A DNA stretch of 64,000 bases from Bacteroidales bacterium (GCA_017549805.1 JAFYNJ010000004.1:62001-126000); one strand, 5' to 3'. Positions 44,629-53,774 are shown, counted from the stretch's first letter. A program made the numbers and translations. The notes: generated from the sequence alone by a model not told the origin.

Positions 44629-45398
44629 CAGTCAAATCTCAAGTGTTTCACTGTAATGCCGTTATTGATGAGCTGTCGTAATGAGTCCACGCCGATGCGC
44701 AGGTGGTCGCCGACAAAGTTGCTGCTCACCAGTTTGTCGCTTTCAGCCGTCTTCACGCCTTCAGGCGTCATCGGTTCGTCGGAAACGAGCAGCAAGGCAC
44801 CCGTGGGAATCTCATTGTAGAAGCCTACGGAGAACAGGGTGGCCGTCTCCATATCGACAGCCAGGCAGCGGATCCGGCGGAGGTAGTTCTTGAACTCCTC
44901 GTCGTGTTCCCACACGCGGCGGTTGGTGGTATAGACGGTACCTGTCCAATAGTCGCGTCCATAGTCGCGGATGGTAGTGGAAATGGCCTTCTCAAGGTTG
45001 AATGCCGGCAGTGCCGGAACCTCAGGCGGAAAGTAGTCGTTCGAAGCACCTTCCCCACGGATGGCGGCGATGGGCAGGATGAAGTCGCCCACATGGTTTT
45101 TCCGCACCGCGCCGCATTTGCCCAAAAACAGCACCGCTTGGGGATGGATGGCGCCCAGCAGATCCATGATGGTAGCCGCATTGGCACAACCCATGCTGAA
45201 GTTGATGATGGTAATCTCACCGTCGGTGGCACAAGGCATGGGCTTGTCCTTCCCGATCACCTCCACGTTCTGCCAAGCCGCAAAGCGATCCACGTAGTTC
45301 TGGAAGTTCGTCAGCAGGATGTATTTCCCAAATTGGTCCAACGGCAATCCCGTGTAACGGGGAAGCCAGTTCTCCACTATTTCCTTCTTCGTTTTCAT
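44628..45398 (-). CDS. amn: AMP nucleosidase
   Basis: Hydrolyses AMP to adenine and ribose-5-phosphate. The 256-residue product is of the short form found in Bacteroidota, lacking the N-terminal domain of E. coli Amn. The nucleoside-phosphorylase fold shows INFSMGCANAATIMDLLGAI (phosphate-side loop), AVLFLGKCGAVRKN, VDMETATLFSVGF (ribose-binding Met-Glu) and LLLVSDEPMTPEGVK (catalytic Asp). The promoter core TATCTTTG lies at 45418-45425 on this strand. Confidence 0.92.
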   Translation of the reverse strand: MKTKKEIVENWLPRYTGLPLDQFGKYILLTNFQNYVDRFAAWQNVEVIGKDKPMPCATDGEITIINFSMGCANAATIMDLLGAIHPQAVLFLGKCGAVRKNHVGDFILPIAAIRGEGASNDYFPPEVPALPAFNLEKAISTTIRDYGRDYWTGTVYTTNRRVWEHDEEFKNYLRRIRCLAVDMETATLFSVGFYNEIPTGALLLVSDEPMTPEGVKTAESDKLVSSNFVGDHLRIGVDSLRQLINNGITVKHLRFD

Positions 45399-45417
45399 GG
45401 CTTGATTTCTTTTTTTG

Positions 45418-45425
45418 CAAAGATA
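45418..45425 (-). promoter_or_regulatory. -7 element TATCTTTG for amn-holA
   Basis: Minus-strand TATCTTTG, 20 bases before the amn ATG. Confidence 0.55.
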
Positions 45426-45471
45426 AAAAATAATTCAAGAAAAATTTGTTTCAACGAAGCGAAAAAAATAA

Positions 45472-45479
45472 TACCTTTG
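45472..45479 (+). promoter_or_regulatory. -7 element TACCTTTG for the 45526 operon
   Basis: TACCTTTG, with a TTTG 23 bases upstream (45445-45448). It serves the membrane protein, DUF3822 and rsmD genes. Confidence 0.5.
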
Positions 45480-45525
45480 CAGCACCGCTTAAAATGGATC
45501 ATAATAATCAGAAAAATACAAGACA

Positions 45526-46176
45526 ATGAATTCAAAACTGAAAAGCATCCTCATCAACATCGCGTTGTTTGCCGTTGTTGTGTTTTTAGCCATCAAGGTC
45601 ATCCAGAGCATCAAGGCTCCCATTGATTTCGGTAATGAAAAGAAAACCCGCGAAGCACAGGTCGTACAACGTTTGAAAGACATCCGCGACGCCGAGATCC
45701 AATACAAGCAGGCTTACAACAAGTACACCTCCGACTTCGACTCCCTGATTACTTTCTGCCAAAACTACGAAATCCCGATCGTCAAGATGGTTCCCGACCC
45801 GAACGACACCACGTTCACCAAGTCCATCAACGACACCTTGGGTTATGTGAAGGTATTGGACTCGCTCTTTGGAAAGAGAAACAACTTTGATATCAACGAC
45901 TTGAGCATTGTGCCGTTCAGCGATCCCGTCACCAAATTCGAGATCCAGGACAGCATCATCAAGCGCGGCGGTATTTCCGTTCCGGTATTCGAGGTCAAGA
46001 CCCCGTATGATGTGTATCTCGCCACACCAGGCGCCAAATTCACCGAAAAGGAATGGAACACCCGTGTGCAGAATGCCAAAGCTGAATTGGAACAGCTCGA
46101 CAAATATGCCGGTATGAAAGTCGGTTCACTCGAAGAAGCCTCAACCGACGGCAACTGGGAGAAAGACATACTCTAA
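45526..46176 (+). CDS. Single-span membrane protein of unknown function
   Basis: A 216-residue protein with one N-terminal span (ILINIALFAVVVFLAIKVI, about 8-26) and a periplasmic domain. The region after the span (KKTREAQVVQRLKDIRDAEI) is helical, and the rest is mixed (YKQAYNKYTSDFDSLITFCQ). This layout recalls pilin-like or Bacteroidota-specific conserved proteins next to DUF3822, but no named family was recognised. It is the first gene of an operon with DUF3822 (overlap of 1 base) and rsmD. Confidence 0.8.
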   Translation: MNSKLKSILINIALFAVVVFLAIKVIQSIKAPIDFGNEKKTREAQVVQRLKDIRDAEIQYKQAYNKYTSDFDSLITFCQNYEIPIVKMVPDPNDTTFTKSINDTLGYVKVLDSLFGKRNNFDINDLSIVPFSDPVTKFEIQDSIIKRGGISVPVFEVKTPYDVYLATPGAKFTEKEWNTRVQNAKAELEQLDKYAGMKVGSLEEASTDGNWEKDIL

Positions 46177-47003
46177 TGATCGATCCCACGAAAAGCCTTT
46201 CCTATAACATAACCATCCAATGCTCATTGGATGGTTTTTGTTTGGTCATTCACGACATCGAGGAAAACAAGATTGTCGATGTAGAATTGTACCAGACTTC
46301 CGACAACGGCGACGAGAGCATCATCTTGGATGCCCTTGAGAGAGCCGTCTTCAAGAAAGGATTGTATGAAAGGCCTTTCCGCTCCGTACGTTACATCGCG
46401 GGCAACCGCTTCAACACGCTGGTACCTGAGGCACTCTATGACGGGCAATACCTCGAAGCCCATCTGCTGTTCAACCACCGTCTCCCCTCGGGCCATGTCG
46501 TGATGTCGGAAACGCTGCCGGCACTCAAGGCAGTCAATGTGTTTGCCATATCTTCCCTGCAGGAGAAGCGCATACGCAGCTTGTGGAACAATGTCCAAAT
46601 CACCCACCGCTCCAGCGTCTTCCTGAACGCCGTCATGAACGAAGACCCCTACGAGGAGAAAGCCAACGTCTATGTCAACGTCAATAGCCGCAGCTTCGAC
46701 CTCGCCGTCATCAAGGAAGGCGAACTGAGCTTTTTCAACAACTTCAAGTTCGACACCAAGGACGATTTTGCCTATTTCCTGCTATTCGCCCTTGAACAAC
46801 AGCAGCTGCCCGTCCAAGAGATTCCCGTGTATTTCACCGGGCTGATCACGGGCAACTCTGAGATCCTCAAGCTGTGCGAGCGGTATATCAAGAAGATCCG
46901 TTTCATCAGGCCCGATGGAAGCATCAATGTTGACATGGCCTTGAACGACACGCCGTTCCAATATTATTACATCCCTTACAAATCCCTGTCATGCGAATCA
47001 TAA
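46176..47003 (+). CDS. DUF3822 family protein
   Basis: A 275-residue cytoplasmic protein. Its two halves look like duplicated ASKHA-type beta-alpha units (SYNITIQCSLDGFCLVIHDI early; VYVNVNSRSFDLAVIKEG in the second half). DUF3822 is confined mainly to Bacteroidota and is commonly encoded directly before rsmD, as here (overlap of 13 bases). Function is unknown. Confidence 0.85.
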   Translation: MIDPTKSLSYNITIQCSLDGFCLVIHDIEENKIVDVELYQTSDNGDESIILDALERAVFKKGLYERPFRSVRYIAGNRFNTLVPEALYDGQYLEAHLLFNHRLPSGHVVMSETLPALKAVNVFAISSLQEKRIRSLWNNVQITHRSSVFLNAVMNEDPYEEKANVYVNVNSRSFDLAVIKEGELSFFNNFKFDTKDDFAYFLLFALEQQQLPVQEIPVYFTGLITGNSEILKLCERYIKKIRFIRPDGSINVDMALNDTPFQYYYIPYKSLSCES

Positions 47004-47542
47004 GAGGCCGTTACCAAAGGCGTCAGATCGTCGCCCCCAACAACCTGCCAGTGAGGCCTACGACCGACATGGCCAAGGAGAGCCTGTTCAACATCCTGGA
47101 GAATTACATGGACTTTGAGGAAGTCACCGCCCTCGACCTATTTGCCGGCACGGGCAACATCTCCTACGAGCTGGTCTCCCGCGGTTGTCCCAAGGTAACA
47201 GCCATCGATCAGGACAACGGCTGCGTCAGGTTCATCCGTGAGACAGCCAACAAACTCGACATGAAGGAATTGATGGTGGTGCGTTCCGATGTGTTCCGCT
47301 TTCTGGCCAACCACAAGATGAAATACGACCTCATCTTCGCCGATCCGCCCTACGACTGCCAGCATTACAACGAATTGGTCAGACTCGTTTTCGACAATGA
47401 ACTACTGAATGAAGACGGCATGTTCGTGTTGGAGCATGACAAATACGTCCATTTTGAGGAACATCCCCATTTCATGGAACAAAGGCATTACGGCAAAGTA
47501 AACTTCAGTTTCTTTGCACAAACGCTTTATAGTGAGGAGTGA
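46991..47542 (+). CDS. rsmD: 16S rRNA (guanine966-N2)-methyltransferase RsmD
   Basis: A 183-residue SAM methyltransferase acting on G966 of 16S rRNA. The N-terminus MRIIRGRYQRRQIVAP is followed by the RsmD block RPTTDMAKESLFNIL. The SAM-binding loop is ALDLFAGTGNISYE and the catalytic motif DPPY is in LIFADPPYDCQHY. It starts inside the end of the DUF3822 gene and is followed by a GAGTTAG repeat tract. Confidence 0.95.
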   Translation: MRIIRGRYQRRQIVAPNNLPVRPTTDMAKESLFNILENYMDFEEVTALDLFAGTGNISYELVSRGCPKVTAIDQDNGCVRFIRETANKLDMKELMVVRSDVFRFLANHKMKYDLIFADPPYDCQHYNELVRLVFDNELLNEDGMFVLEHDKYVHFEEHPHFMEQRHYGKVNFSFFAQTLYSEE

Positions 47543-47585
47543 GGAGTTAAGAGTGAGGAGTTAGGAGTTAGGAGTTAGGAGTTGG
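47531..47585. repeat. GTGAGGA/GTTAGGA tandem repeats
   Basis: About seven units of 7-8 bases (GTGAGGA, GTTAAGA, GTTAGGA) run from the last codons of rsmD into the 3' end of the convergent acyltransferase gene. Confidence 0.7.
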
Positions 47586-49371
47586 AGGTATATCCGAAGC
47601 GTTTCCTGACTTCCTTTTGTTCTTCTTCGGTGCCATCCCTGAAGAGCGGCATCACCTCGTTTTCCGGAAAATCGGTAAAGGTCAAGAATAGCAGTGCGTC
47701 AAGCGTGTCGTTGAAGTCGGGATCGACATTGAAGCACAGGAACTTGGCGTTCAGCTTCAAATACTTCTTGAACAGGGTGGGCAGGCGGTATTCGCCGTTG
47801 CTCAGACGGAACATAAACTTGTCGAACTTGTCGATCGACTCCATATTCTCCTTCAACAACACCTCCGAATCCACCTTCAGGAAATCGGGATGGAATGGCG
47901 TGATAGGATGCGCCATATTGGCCAGTTCTGGATTCACGGGATGTTTCTCGGAGACATAGCGGACGATCAGGCTTTGGTAGAACTTCGGGTACCACGAGCT
48001 GATACTGACCGGACCGATGAAATGCTCAATTTCAGGATGCCTGATCACCACCACGGCCAAGCCACGCAGCAGCAGCACCAGCGGCAACACTTCACGTTGG
48101 TATTCCACGGTGACAAAAGAACGGCCGAGCTCAATGGTCTTGCCCAACGTCTTGCCAAAGGACTCGTCAAAGCCGAACAGCGTGCTGACATAGAAGCCCT
48201 TGATGCCTTTGGTTTTCATGATCTCGTTGCCGAAACCGAGACGATAGGCGCCGACAATCTGTTGTTTCTTGTTATCCCAGAGGATCAGATGCTTGTAATG
48301 ACAGTCGAACTCGTCGGTATCGAGGCTCTTGCCGGTTCCCTCCCCGATGAAGCGGAAGGCCTCCTCGCGAAGGCGACCCAACTCGTGCATCAGGTTGGGA
48401 ATGGCATCATAATCGGCCAAGAAACAGTCGAAGGTCGAAGCTGAGAACAGCAGACCCTTCTCACGGATGGACTCCAACTCCTGGATCAGCAGCTGGCGGT
48501 CCCTGGCCGGTTCCACGGGTGCCCATTTCCCTTCGTCCAGAACGGGTTGCTCTTTCTTAACATTCGCCTCCAAGGCGTAGGAACGGCTGCGGAGGTAAGC
48601 CGCCAAATCGGCAGGCTTTTCATACAGTTCCAGTTCAGCGGGCGGGATAGGCTTGCCGATTTGCAGATTGAAGCATTTGTCATGCTTGTTGATCAGCTCC
48701 TTGGTCAGGCGCCCTGTGCCCAGCATGGTATGGATCTTATCGACCGTATAGAACCATTTCGAGTTACGTCCATCCCAATACACCGGAATCACCGGAACGC
48801 CCGCATTTTTGATGAGACGAGCGATGGAGTTGCTCCAAGGCAGATCTTCAGGAAAGTCATGGCCATGGTAGCGCGACACCTCGCCTGCCGGGAAAACGCC
48901 CAGGCCATTACCAGCCGCAATATGCTGCACGGCACCTTTGATACCGCCCACGCTGCTCTTCCATTCAGGATTTTTCTCGAAAGGATTCACCGAGAAAAAG
49001 CATTCTTTCAGGTTCGGGATATGCGATAAGATGAAGTTGGCCATGAGTTTGAAATCGGGCCGCACCTTGGCGATGGCGCTCAAAAGCATCACACCCTCGA
49101 TACCCCCGAAGGGATGGTTGCTGACCATCACAAAGCCGCCTTCCTTGGGGATGCTCTCCAAATGCTCGGGACTGACATCGATGGTGATGTGCATGTTTTC
49201 CAGCAGATGGTCGGCAAATTCACGCCCCTGATAATCGGCGGCGCCATCGAAAAGGCGGTTGATCTTTCCCAAACGGAGATAGCCGTAGGCCAATCCGGCC
49301 ACACAACTACCGAAGAAGCCCTTCAGTCCTAGGGCTTTTTTCAAATCCGATTTGGTTACAACTTGCCTCAT
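47575..49371 (-). CDS. Bifunctional acyltransferase: PlsC-like O-acyltransferase fused to OlsB-like N-acyltransferase (OlsF type)
   Basis: A 598-residue protein. The N-terminal half (about 1-260) is a lysophospholipid-acyltransferase-like domain with the active-site His in VSNHPFGGIEGVMLL (His about 85) and VFPAGEVSRYHGHDF. The C-terminal half (about 300-470) matches the hemolysin/OlsB N-acyltransferase group: LILWDNKKQQIVGAYRLGFG, then IELGRSFVTVEYQREVLPLV, then FIGPVSISSWYP. Separate OlsB/OlsA or GlsB/GlsA pairs make ornithine or glycine lipids. The fused form is known as OlsF and carries out both steps. This gene is therefore likely to make an amino-acid-containing membrane lipid. Head group not determined. 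Confidence 0.82.
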   Translation of the reverse strand: MRQVVTKSDLKKALGLKGFFGSCVAGLAYGYLRLGKINRLFDGAADYQGREFADHLLENMHITIDVSPEHLESIPKEGGFVMVSNHPFGGIEGVMLLSAIAKVRPDFKLMANFILSHIPNLKECFFSVNPFEKNPEWKSSVGGIKGAVQHIAAGNGLGVFPAGEVSRYHGHDFPEDLPWSNSIARLIKNAGVPVIPVYWDGRNSKWFYTVDKIHTMLGTGRLTKELINKHDKCFNLQIGKPIPPAELELYEKPADLAAYLRSRSYALEANVKKEQPVLDEGKWAPVEPARDRQLLIQELESIREKGLLFSASTFDCFLADYDAIPNLMHELGRLREEAFRFIGEGTGKSLDTDEFDCHYKHLILWDNKKQQIVGAYRLGFGNEIMKTKGIKGFYVSTLFGFDESFGKTLGKTIELGRSFVTVEYQREVLPLVLLLRGLAVVVIRHPEIEHFIGPVSISSWYPKFYQSLIVRYVSEKHPVNPELANMAHPITPFHPDFLKVDSEVLLKENMESIDKFDKFMFRLSNGEYRLPTLFKKYLKLNAKFLCFNVDPDFNDTLDALLFLTFTDFPENEVMPLFRDGTEEEQKEVRKRFGYTSNS

Positions 49372-49402
49372 ATCAATTTGGCTGCAAAAATAATAAAAAA
49401 TG

Positions 49403-51949
49403 TTATTGTTTTAACAGCTTCCTCACACAAGTGCTTCCATTCTGATGAATCATGTCCAAAAAATAGAGTCCCGAAGGCAACTTCGACAGATCCATCGTCA
49501 TCGTCTCGCCCTCGATTTGCTTTTCCGCAACCAGTTGACCCACAACATTATAAACCTTTACTTTCTGCAACATCACTCCTGAAACGGTCACCATTCCGTC
49601 CGTCGGATTGGGAGCAATTTTCCAAGTCTCCATTTCTTCCACTCCGGTAGGAGAATAATAGGCGTGCAGTTCAAAAACGTTGGGTTCGTATTTCCTATTG
49701 GCTGGCGAGGAAGTACAATCCAAAGCGTCGTAATAGGCATAGAGTTGGTAATAATAGTCGCCTTCCACATTGGCAGTGCCGTCGGTATAAGTAAGCGTCG
49801 AGGCATTCAACAGCTTGATTCGCTTGTATTCCCCATCGGCCGTCCTACGGAAGAGCATGTAACCCGCCAATCCGTCACTAATCTCAGGAGCATCCCATTT
49901 CAACTTAATCTTGAAATTGGATGCCAGCTCATAATCCAGGTTCCGGGGAGGATAGCATGGACCGGCGGTGGCGCAAGTCATGTTGGAGAATTCGCTCTCG
50001 CCGCCTTCGCAAAGCACGGTGGCTTGATAGCAGTGACCGCCCATGGTCGCGGTCTCGTCGAGGAACGAATCGCCTGAAGTGACGATACGATGCAGCAAGC
50101 CGTCACGATAGATGTTGTAGCCGTAGCCCGCATCTCCCACAGCTTCCCAGTCAAGTTGGATGTTGTCGCCGTCGGCGGTGGCAACCAGATTGCCCGGCAC
50201 ATCGCATATTTGATCGCTTCCGCAGCCGTTGTTGGTCTCAAAGAAAATCCCGTTCTTCAGATCGGCCGTCGATCCCGAGAACAAATACAAGCTGTTGCCT
50301 TCCGAATCCTTGATGTTGAAACTCATGGTTTCCACCGTATCGACCGGGGCGGTCCAGCCAAAGCTCAGCCTGCCCAGGGGCAATGCCGGCTGGCAAATTG
50401 ACGGCGTGGCGCTGTTCAACGTACATTGCGAAACCTCATGTCCCGCAGCATTATAGATGGTGATGCAACCGCCATCCCAGCCATTGATGCTGGAGGAAGT
50501 CATGACGACTTTCCAGTTGCATGACGGCCCCACTGCGATGCGCTGTGCATTGGCATGCTTCCCGTGACGGCCGTTGGCCGACAGCACATACACCGCGTAG
50601 TGATACACATCATAACGCGGCAGCCCTGCATCCTCAATCTCGATTGTTGCACCAGGCGCAGCATTGGTAATGGTTTGGATGATCTCATTATCGCGCAGCA
50701 CCACCACTTCCGCAATCGACGACAAGGGGGTGCCATCGAGCGTAGTGGTCGGGTTCGTCCAACTGAGCAAGGTACGCAGCTCCGTGTCGGAAGCAGGCAC
50801 CACCGAAAAGTCCTCAGGGGCGCTGGGTGTTTGGTTATAGATTTCGGAGGGCACGAAGTTGAACATGGCGTCGGCGGGATTGGTGTAGGGAGCCTCATCG
50901 ATGATGTACCAGCCATCGCTGCCACCGCCCCACCCCAAGTTGAAGTGGAACATATCCTTGTCATCGTAGCCGTCACAGATAAATGCATGGCAGCCGCCGT
51001 TATCGCAACCGCCGTAATACATGGGCCATCCCATGTCAAACTGCTCCCGCACCATGGTCTTCCATGTCTCCGTTTCAAAGTCGTTGCGCGAATACTGCAC
51101 AATGGCATCGCTATAGTTGAAATAAGTATGCATGACGCCGGGGATGGGGGATGACGCGCCGCCGCTGCCATCGGGGCCATAGCCCATGTCGATGGTCACG
51201 CCGCAATGGAAGCACAGCGTACCCGTGGCCAGTTTTTCCTCTTCTGTCGAATTGTCGTTGAGCACGTATGGCATGTTGGCCCAATCGTAGGTCGTATTAC
51301 CGAAGTCGGCACAAATCTCGCCATAAACCTCATGCACATAGCAATGGCTTCCTATGCCTTGCGCCGGCGATGCCCAAAAACGCATCAGTTGCGACATGGC
51401 TGTGGCGAGGCAACCCACGATGGCATGACCCCCCGATCCGTCGGGATCTTCGGGACAGCAATAGTTATAGGGATAGCTTTGGTCCCATTTGGTCTTGCAG
51501 AGGAAATCGACCCCTTTGCCGCCGTTTCGAGAAATCAGCTGGCCGTGCGAGAGCACTGACTCCCATTCGGCTGCCACCAATGGCGTAGCCGTTGCGTTGC
51601 CTCTTCTTTGCAATTGGATGCTCTTAGCGATGCCGTCCAGGTAATCCGCCAACGCCGGAGGGATGTTGTTCGCGTCGAAAGCCGACTCGTTGGAATAGCC
51701 AATCACAGGACGATAGGAGTCGTCGGCCGCGATGATCACAAAGCCCTGGGTGCCGTAGTTGAACACATAGAAGGCGCCGTTCGGCTCGGCAAAAACCATT
51801 TCAGGTGTTGTATTTCGGAGCTCAACGTTGAATTTCGCCTCGATGAATTTCGCGGCGGCCGTTTGCACCTGCGAGAAATCAACGGGATTGGCTCTCATGG
51901 CCAGTGTGCCTACAAGCAGGACACACAGGGTAAGAAAAAATCGTTTCAT
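49403..51949 (-). CDS. C10 (streptopain-like) cysteine protease with FN3 domains and T9SS tail, copy 2
   Basis: An 848-residue paralogue of the gene at 30343-33120. In order: signal peptide (MKRFFLTLCVLLVGTLAM); inhibitory propeptide (FYVFNYGTQGFVIIAADDSY); catalytic domain with Cys in IVGCLATAMSQLMRFW (about 178), His in GGCHAFICDGYDDKD (about 321) and FHFNLGWGGGSDGWY; FN3-like modules; T9SS sorting domain (KIAPNPTDGMVTVSG, then VKVYNVVGQLV, then PSGLYFLDMIH). Expected to be secreted as a zymogen and surface-attached or released. It stands alone, with a TATTTTTG core at 51976-51983 on this strand. Confidence 0.93.
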   Translation of the reverse strand: MKRFFLTLCVLLVGTLAMRANPVDFSQVQTAAAKFIEAKFNVELRNTTPEMVFAEPNGAFYVFNYGTQGFVIIAADDSYRPVIGYSNESAFDANNIPPALADYLDGIAKSIQLQRRGNATATPLVAAEWESVLSHGQLISRNGGKGVDFLCKTKWDQSYPYNYCCPEDPDGSGGHAIVGCLATAMSQLMRFWASPAQGIGSHCYVHEVYGEICADFGNTTYDWANMPYVLNDNSTEEEKLATGTLCFHCGVTIDMGYGPDGSGGASSPIPGVMHTYFNYSDAIVQYSRNDFETETWKTMVREQFDMGWPMYYGGCDNGGCHAFICDGYDDKDMFHFNLGWGGGSDGWYIIDEAPYTNPADAMFNFVPSEIYNQTPSAPEDFSVVPASDTELRTLLSWTNPTTTLDGTPLSSIAEVVVLRDNEIIQTITNAAPGATIEIEDAGLPRYDVYHYAVYVLSANGRHGKHANAQRIAVGPSCNWKVVMTSSSINGWDGGCITIYNAAGHEVSQCTLNSATPSICQPALPLGRLSFGWTAPVDTVETMSFNIKDSEGNSLYLFSGSTADLKNGIFFETNNGCGSDQICDVPGNLVATADGDNIQLDWEAVGDAGYGYNIYRDGLLHRIVTSGDSFLDETATMGGHCYQATVLCEGGESEFSNMTCATAGPCYPPRNLDYELASNFKIKLKWDAPEISDGLAGYMLFRRTADGEYKRIKLLNASTLTYTDGTANVEGDYYYQLYAYYDALDCTSSPANRKYEPNVFELHAYYSPTGVEEMETWKIAPNPTDGMVTVSGVMLQKVKVYNVVGQLVAEKQIEGETMTMDLSKLPSGLYFLDMIHQNGSTCVRKLLKQ

Positions 51950-51975
51950 GGCATGCAGCTTGATTATTAAAGATG

Positions 51976-51983
51976 CAAAAATA
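51976..51983 (-). promoter_or_regulatory. -7 element TATTTTTG for C10 protease copy 2
   Basis: Minus-strand TATTTTTG, 27 bases before the ATG at 51949. Confidence 0.5.
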
Positions 51984-52075
51984 AAAAAAGAATGGACTGC
52001 AGCTTGTTTTTTCTTTTTCTTCCTTTAGAATCAATTGCTTTGTCCTTTCGGCTTTTTTATTTGGAAATAAAAGCT

Positions 52076-52083
52076 TATTTTTG
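52076..52083 (+). promoter_or_regulatory. -7 element TATTTTTG for the alarmone/partner-switch operon
   Basis: TATTTTTG ends 17 bases before the ATG at 52101. No other promoter core was noticed in the gene junctions up to 57102, which supports a single transcript. Confidence 0.5.
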
Positions 52084-52100
52084 CCCATTATATCAATAAT

Positions 52101-53195
52101 ATGGACTATACTACCCTCAATCCTCACACTCAAAAGCTACTTGAGCAATACCGCCAACTACTGCCCATCTATGAGCAGATGGCTGAGGTGATCCCTGAGA
52201 AATTGAAGGGGTTTTTCGCCGAAGCGAGCATCATCGTGGCTGCCGTGGAGCATCGCGTGAAAACCGAGGAATCCCTCGCCGGAAAGCTCCAACTCAAAGG
52301 AAACAAATACAAAAGCATCCATGATATCACCGACATCGTGGGCATCCGCGTAATCACTTTCTATAATGACGACGTGGACAAGGTGGCCTCCGTTTTGGAA
52401 CGCCTGTTTGAAATCGACTGGGAGAACTCTATCGACAAACGGAAGGCGCATGAAATCGACAGTTTCGGCTACCTTTCCCTGCATTACATCTGCCGCATCC
52501 CCGAGTCGGCCTACACCAATCCAGAGCATCCTGAACTGAACCAAATCCGCTTCGAGGTGCAGATGCGCACCGTCCTCCAACACGCCTGGGCCAACATGAA
52601 CCACGACACAGGCTACAAGAGCGGAGTGGAAATCCCCAAGGTGTATCTGCGCAATCTGAGTCGTCTGGCGGGCATGCTCGAACTGGTGGACGATGAATTC
52701 AGCCGCATCCGTCAGGAACTTGCCGACTATCGCCGACAAGTGCAACATCTTGTGGCTTCAGGCAACCTGAGCGAGGTGCAACTTGACGGCGACGCCTTCA
52801 ACAGCTATCTTCAGATTGGACCTTTCGACGCTTTGACACGCCAAATCGCCTCCATCAATCAGGCAGAGATCCAACCAGTGGACCTCTCCCCTTTCCTGTC
52901 GTTGTTCAAAGCCATGGGATTCAAGACGCTGGGGGATATCGACAAACTTATAAAGGACTATTCCGATGCGGCCTACCAAATCGCCTGTTTCCAAATCGGC
53001 TTGACCGACATCGACATCCTGTCCTCTTCGGTAGCGCCACAAGATCTCTGCACGGCCTACATCCTCAAAAAAGGAGGAGGCTGCCTTGGATTGATGTGGA
53101 TGCTCGACACCTTAAACGGCCCCTCCGAAGTCAATAAAGCGATGGCCGAACTCTTGATGGAACAAACCAAAGATCTTCCCTTCATGAATCAATAA
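52101..53195 (+). CDS. Stand-alone (p)ppGpp synthetase (RelA/SpoT synthetase domain) with extra C-terminal region
   Basis: A 364-residue protein whose residues about 40-185 match the RelA/SpoT nucleotidyltransferase. ATP-site basic residues lie in HRVKTEESLAGKL (Arg52, Lys54, Lys62), the metal Asp in DITDIVGIRVIT (Asp78), the G-loop in SFGYLSLHYIC, and the catalytic Glu-x-Gln in FEVQMRTVLQHAWAN. The N-terminal hydrolase domain of long RelA/SpoT proteins is absent. So are the TGS and ACT domains. The C-terminal 180 residues are helical and not recognised. It should transfer pyrophosphate from ATP to GDP or GTP. The gene for an HD hydrolase follows after 3 bases. Confidence 0.9.
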   Translation: MDYTTLNPHTQKLLEQYRQLLPIYEQMAEVIPEKLKGFFAEASIIVAAVEHRVKTEESLAGKLQLKGNKYKSIHDITDIVGIRVITFYNDDVDKVASVLERLFEIDWENSIDKRKAHEIDSFGYLSLHYICRIPESAYTNPEHPELNQIRFEVQMRTVLQHAWANMNHDTGYKSGVEIPKVYLRNLSRLAGMLELVDDEFSRIRQELADYRRQVQHLVASGNLSEVQLDGDAFNSYLQIGPFDALTRQIASINQAEIQPVDLSPFLSLFKAMGFKTLGDIDKLIKDYSDAAYQIACFQIGLTDIDILSSSVAPQDLCTAYILKKGGGCLGLMWMLDTLNGPSEVNKAMAELLMEQTKDLPFMNQ

Positions 53196-53198
53196 GCT

Positions 53199-53774
53199 AT
53201 GGCAAACAATCCTTTGAATACAGAACTGTTGGACCGCGCCATCATTTTCGCTGTCCAAGCCCATGCGGGCACAGAACGCCGAGGGAAGGGCTTCCCTTAC
53301 ATCGTTCATCCCATGGAAGCCATGGAAATCGTGGCCACGATGACCACCGACCAAGAACTGCTTGCTGCAGCAGCCTTGCATGATACCGTTGAAGACACCG
53401 AAGTGACAGTTGAAGACATCAGGGCGGAGTTTGGCGACAAGATCGCCTCGCTGGTAGCACAGGAAAGCGAAGAGCGACCCGAAGGTGTGAGCGACGAAGA
53501 CAGCTGGCACGATCGTAAGCGAGCCGCCATCGCCCATTTGGCCAAGGCATCCCGCGACACCAAGATCGTAGCATTAGGCGACAAGCTATCCAACATCCGG
53601 GCCATCGCCCGTGACTATGCCGAGCTGGGCGATGCCCTCTGGAAACGCTTTCACGCCAAGGATCCCAAAGACCACGAGTGGCACTACCGAGGACTGGCAG
53701 ACGCCCTCCGTGAACTGGAAGGGACCTTTGCCTTTAAGGAATTCGAACAACTCATCAATCAAGTGTTTAACTAA
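53199..53774 (+). CDS. Stand-alone HD-domain (p)ppGpp hydrolase (SAH/MESH1-like)
   Basis: A 191-residue protein equivalent to the hydrolase domain of SpoT. The Mn-binding and catalytic residues are complete: His37 (FPYIVHPMEAM), His61-Asp62 and Glu65-Asp66 (AALHDTVEDTEV), and Asp128 with Asn132 (VALGDKLSNIRA). It should remove the 3'-pyrophosphate from (p)ppGpp or related alarmones. Placed 3 bases after the synthetase gene, it rebuilds a bifunctional Rel enzyme as two separate polypeptides. It could also act as the enzyme antidote of a toxic synthetase. Its stop overlaps the next start by 1 base (TAATG). Confidence 0.9.
   Translation: MANNPLNTELLDRAIIFAVQAHAGTERRGKGFPYIVHPMEAMEIVATMTTDQELLAAAALHDTVEDTEVTVEDIRAEFGDKIASLVAQESEERPEGVSDEDSWHDRKRAAIAHLAKASRDTKIVALGDKLSNIRAIARDYAELGDALWKRFHAKDPKDHEWHYRGLADALRELEGTFAFKEFEQLINQVFN

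Noticed and set aside
47531-47585. CRISPR-like repeat array
   Set aside because: Units of 7-8 bases without spacers; simple tandem repeat only. No cas genes occur in the window.
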